From a virus, in IMG/VR virus record IMGVR_UViG_3300043438_000350, positions 1 to 29,236 of that record: 29,236 nt of DNA; one strand, 5' to 3'. Positions 28,243 to 29,236 of this stretch are shown here, one piece after another. A program made the translations under genes and the position numbers. The notes beneath the pieces were generated by a model. It made no database searches, was not told the DNA's origin, and saw only the letters and a program-made list of their open reading frames with translations. How positions within the stretch are numbered: the first letter of the stretch is position 1; every line of letters starts with the position of its first letter.

Positions 28243-28433
28243 TGGCAGTTCAAATACAACTTAGAAATGACACGGCAGCTAACTGGACTGCTGCTAATCC
28301 AATTCTTGCTCAAGGCGAGATGGGCTTAGAAACAGATACTAGATTATTTAAAATTGGCGATGGAGTAAAAACCTGGTCACAACTTTCGTATGGTGCTTTA
28401 AGCGTCCAGACGATTGATGGCGGAACGGCATAG
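28242..28433 (+). CDS. Small fibre-associated protein (tropism-determinant N-terminal-like)
   Basis: 63 aa. MAVQIQLRNDTAANWTAANP, then LAQGEMGLETDTRLFKIGDG: this is the phage motif found at the N-terminus of many fibre and receptor-binding proteins (Mtd-like), here as a stand-alone protein. Shares TAATG with the fibre stop. Could be a fibre cap or adaptor. Confidence 0.75.
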   Translation: MAVQIQLRNDTAANWTAANPILAQGEMGLETDTRLFKIGDGVKTWSQLSYGALSVQTIDGGTA

Positions 28434-28439
28434 TCAAGG

Positions 28440-28445
28440 TATAAT
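28440..28445 (+). promoter_or_regulatory. -10 element (TATAAT)
   Basis: TATAAT 9 nt before ATG 28455, giving a near-leaderless message as for the gene at 27019; no Shine-Dalgarno sequence. Confidence 0.45.
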
Positions 28446-28454
28446 AAAGACATA

Positions 28455-29236
28455 ATGGCTAATATTCCAAGCAACGTTTCTTACGGTACCGTAAAAGGTA
28501 GGTTTATCCTAGCTTACGGTGATACGGTTGATTCTGGTCCAGAACCAGATGCAATACCAGCGGCTGGAAGTGTATTCTTTACAGCTTCCCCAGTACTTCT
28601 TAAAAACGCAACGGCATCCCCAGACCCAGTTACAATTCTTCCAGCAACTGTTGAGGTGCCTCTTGACGTAGATGGATACCTTCGAGCATTTGCTGGCACA
28701 GACGGACTTGGCGTAAGGCTAGTTGCAACTGATGACCCTCAGAACAATCCAGTTAACTGGACATGGCGTGTTGACTTTAGGCTTACTGACCCAGCTGGCA
28801 CACCACTAACTCTTCCAAGCTTTAGCTTCTCTCTTGCAAGCGGTGCAACTGTAGACCTAACTAGCCTTAGCCCTGTGCCAGATGCAAACGGAACTTTCTA
28901 TCTAGTTGGACCTACTGGACCTACTGGTGCTACTGGACCAGCGGGTCCTGCAAATGCTCTTACTGTTTCTGGAACTACAACTGGTGCTGCTGGTTCAAGC
29001 GCATCTGTAACTGTTTCTGGAACTTCCCCAACTCAGTCTTTGGCTTTTACTATTCCACGTGGTGACAAAGGTGACAAGGGAGATAAAGGTGACACTGGAG
29101 ACACTGGACCAGTAGGAGCAACTGGTGCAACTGGTATTCTCTGGCAAGGCACTTGGTCCAATACTGTTGATTACGTAAATAATGATGCAGTTTTCTATAA
29201 TGGCGCATCTTGGTTTGCTTCTGGTAATCCACCAGT
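28455..29236 (+). CDS. Tail fibre / minor tail protein, N-terminal part
   Basis: Open from ATG 28455 to the right edge (260 codons, incomplete). MANIPSNVSYGTVKGRFILAY begins a beta-sandwich domain of about 150 residues (TVEVPLDVDGYLRAF, NPVNWTWRVDFRL), then a short Gly-X-Y stretch (VGPTGPTGATGPAGP), a strand-rich segment and a second Gly-X-Y stretch (GDKGDKGDKGDTGDTGP), then LWQGTWSNTVDYVNNDAVFY, a carbohydrate-binding-like motif. Likely a host-recognition protein. Confidence 0.8.
   Translation, partial: MANIPSNVSYGTVKGRFILAYGDTVDSGPEPDAIPAAGSVFFTASPVLLKNATASPDPVTILPATVEVPLDVDGYLRAFAGTDGLGVRLVATDDPQNNPVNWTWRVDFRLTDPAGTPLTLPSFSFSLASGATVDLTSLSPVPDANGTFYLVGPTGPTGATGPAGPANALTVSGTTTGAAGSSASVTVSGTSPTQSLAFTIPRGDKGDKGDKGDTGDTGPVGATGATGILWQGTWSNTVDYVNNDAVFYNGASWFASGNPP

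Overview
The window looks like the early and head regions of a tailed-phage genome (free phage or prophage; no integrase is visible) whose host is an actinobacterium. The host inference rests on a WhiB-type iron-sulphur regulator, a DUF2637 membrane protein and an NrdH-type redoxin. The base composition is moderate rather than the high GC of Streptomyces or Mycobacterium, so a freshwater or marine actinobacterium is a reasonable guess, but it is only an inference.

Layout. Positions 1-149 hold the end of a rightward gene with a coiled coil and one membrane helix (holin-like), closed by a strong terminator. From 206 to 19051 essentially all genes read leftward (minus strand) and form the early/accessory region. 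From right to left it contains: tiny genes, several with their own consensus promoter (15.6-19.05 kb); a repeat-rich, AT-rich gap (15.16-15.44 kb); a clamp-like protein and a chain of small genes joined by TAATG stop/start overlaps (12.2-15.2 kb); an SF2/SNF2-type helicase (9.7-11.0 kb); small genes including a DUF1599/Nmad1-type protein (8.5-9.6 kb); a DUF2637 membrane protein and a WhiB protein with an extra zinc domain (7.4-8.5 kb); a recombination module of Cas4/RecB-like nuclease, Sak4-like ATPase and DUF669 protein (5.5-7.5 kb); a tRNA-like element and a primase-polymerase/helicase broken by a frameshift (3.1-5.4 kb); and RuvC-like resolvase, DEDD exonuclease and zinc-ribbon proteins (0.9-3.1 kb). 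A control region at 19052-19264 separates this from the rightward late operon: two or three small genes, putative small terminase, large terminase, portal, protease-scaffold, DUF2190 decoration protein, major capsid protein, terminator, a secreted NlpC/P60 lipoprotein, NrdH, and collagen-like tail-fibre genes that run off the right edge.

How it works together. The early genes supply priming, unwinding, strand annealing, nuclease and junction-resolving functions, but no DNA polymerase is seen in the window. A clamp-like protein and a free proofreading-type exonuclease suggest reliance on a host polymerase or one encoded outside the window. Regulation appears elaborate: at least seven leftward promoters have a -35 and -10 hexamer exactly 17 bp apart, and four carry a TGGGCA/TGCCCA dyad, one copy with a compensatory change.

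The most unusual items are a D-arm-less tRNA-like structure at 5360-5430 whose 18-nt loop contains an anti-Shine-Dalgarno-like stretch and lies just upstream of a primase gene with an apparent ATT start, the promoter/operator array at 15.8-18.7 kb, and a leaderless Cys-rich mini-ORF spanning a terminator at 26.9-27.0 kb. All assignments come from reading sequence and motifs by eye; no database search was run.
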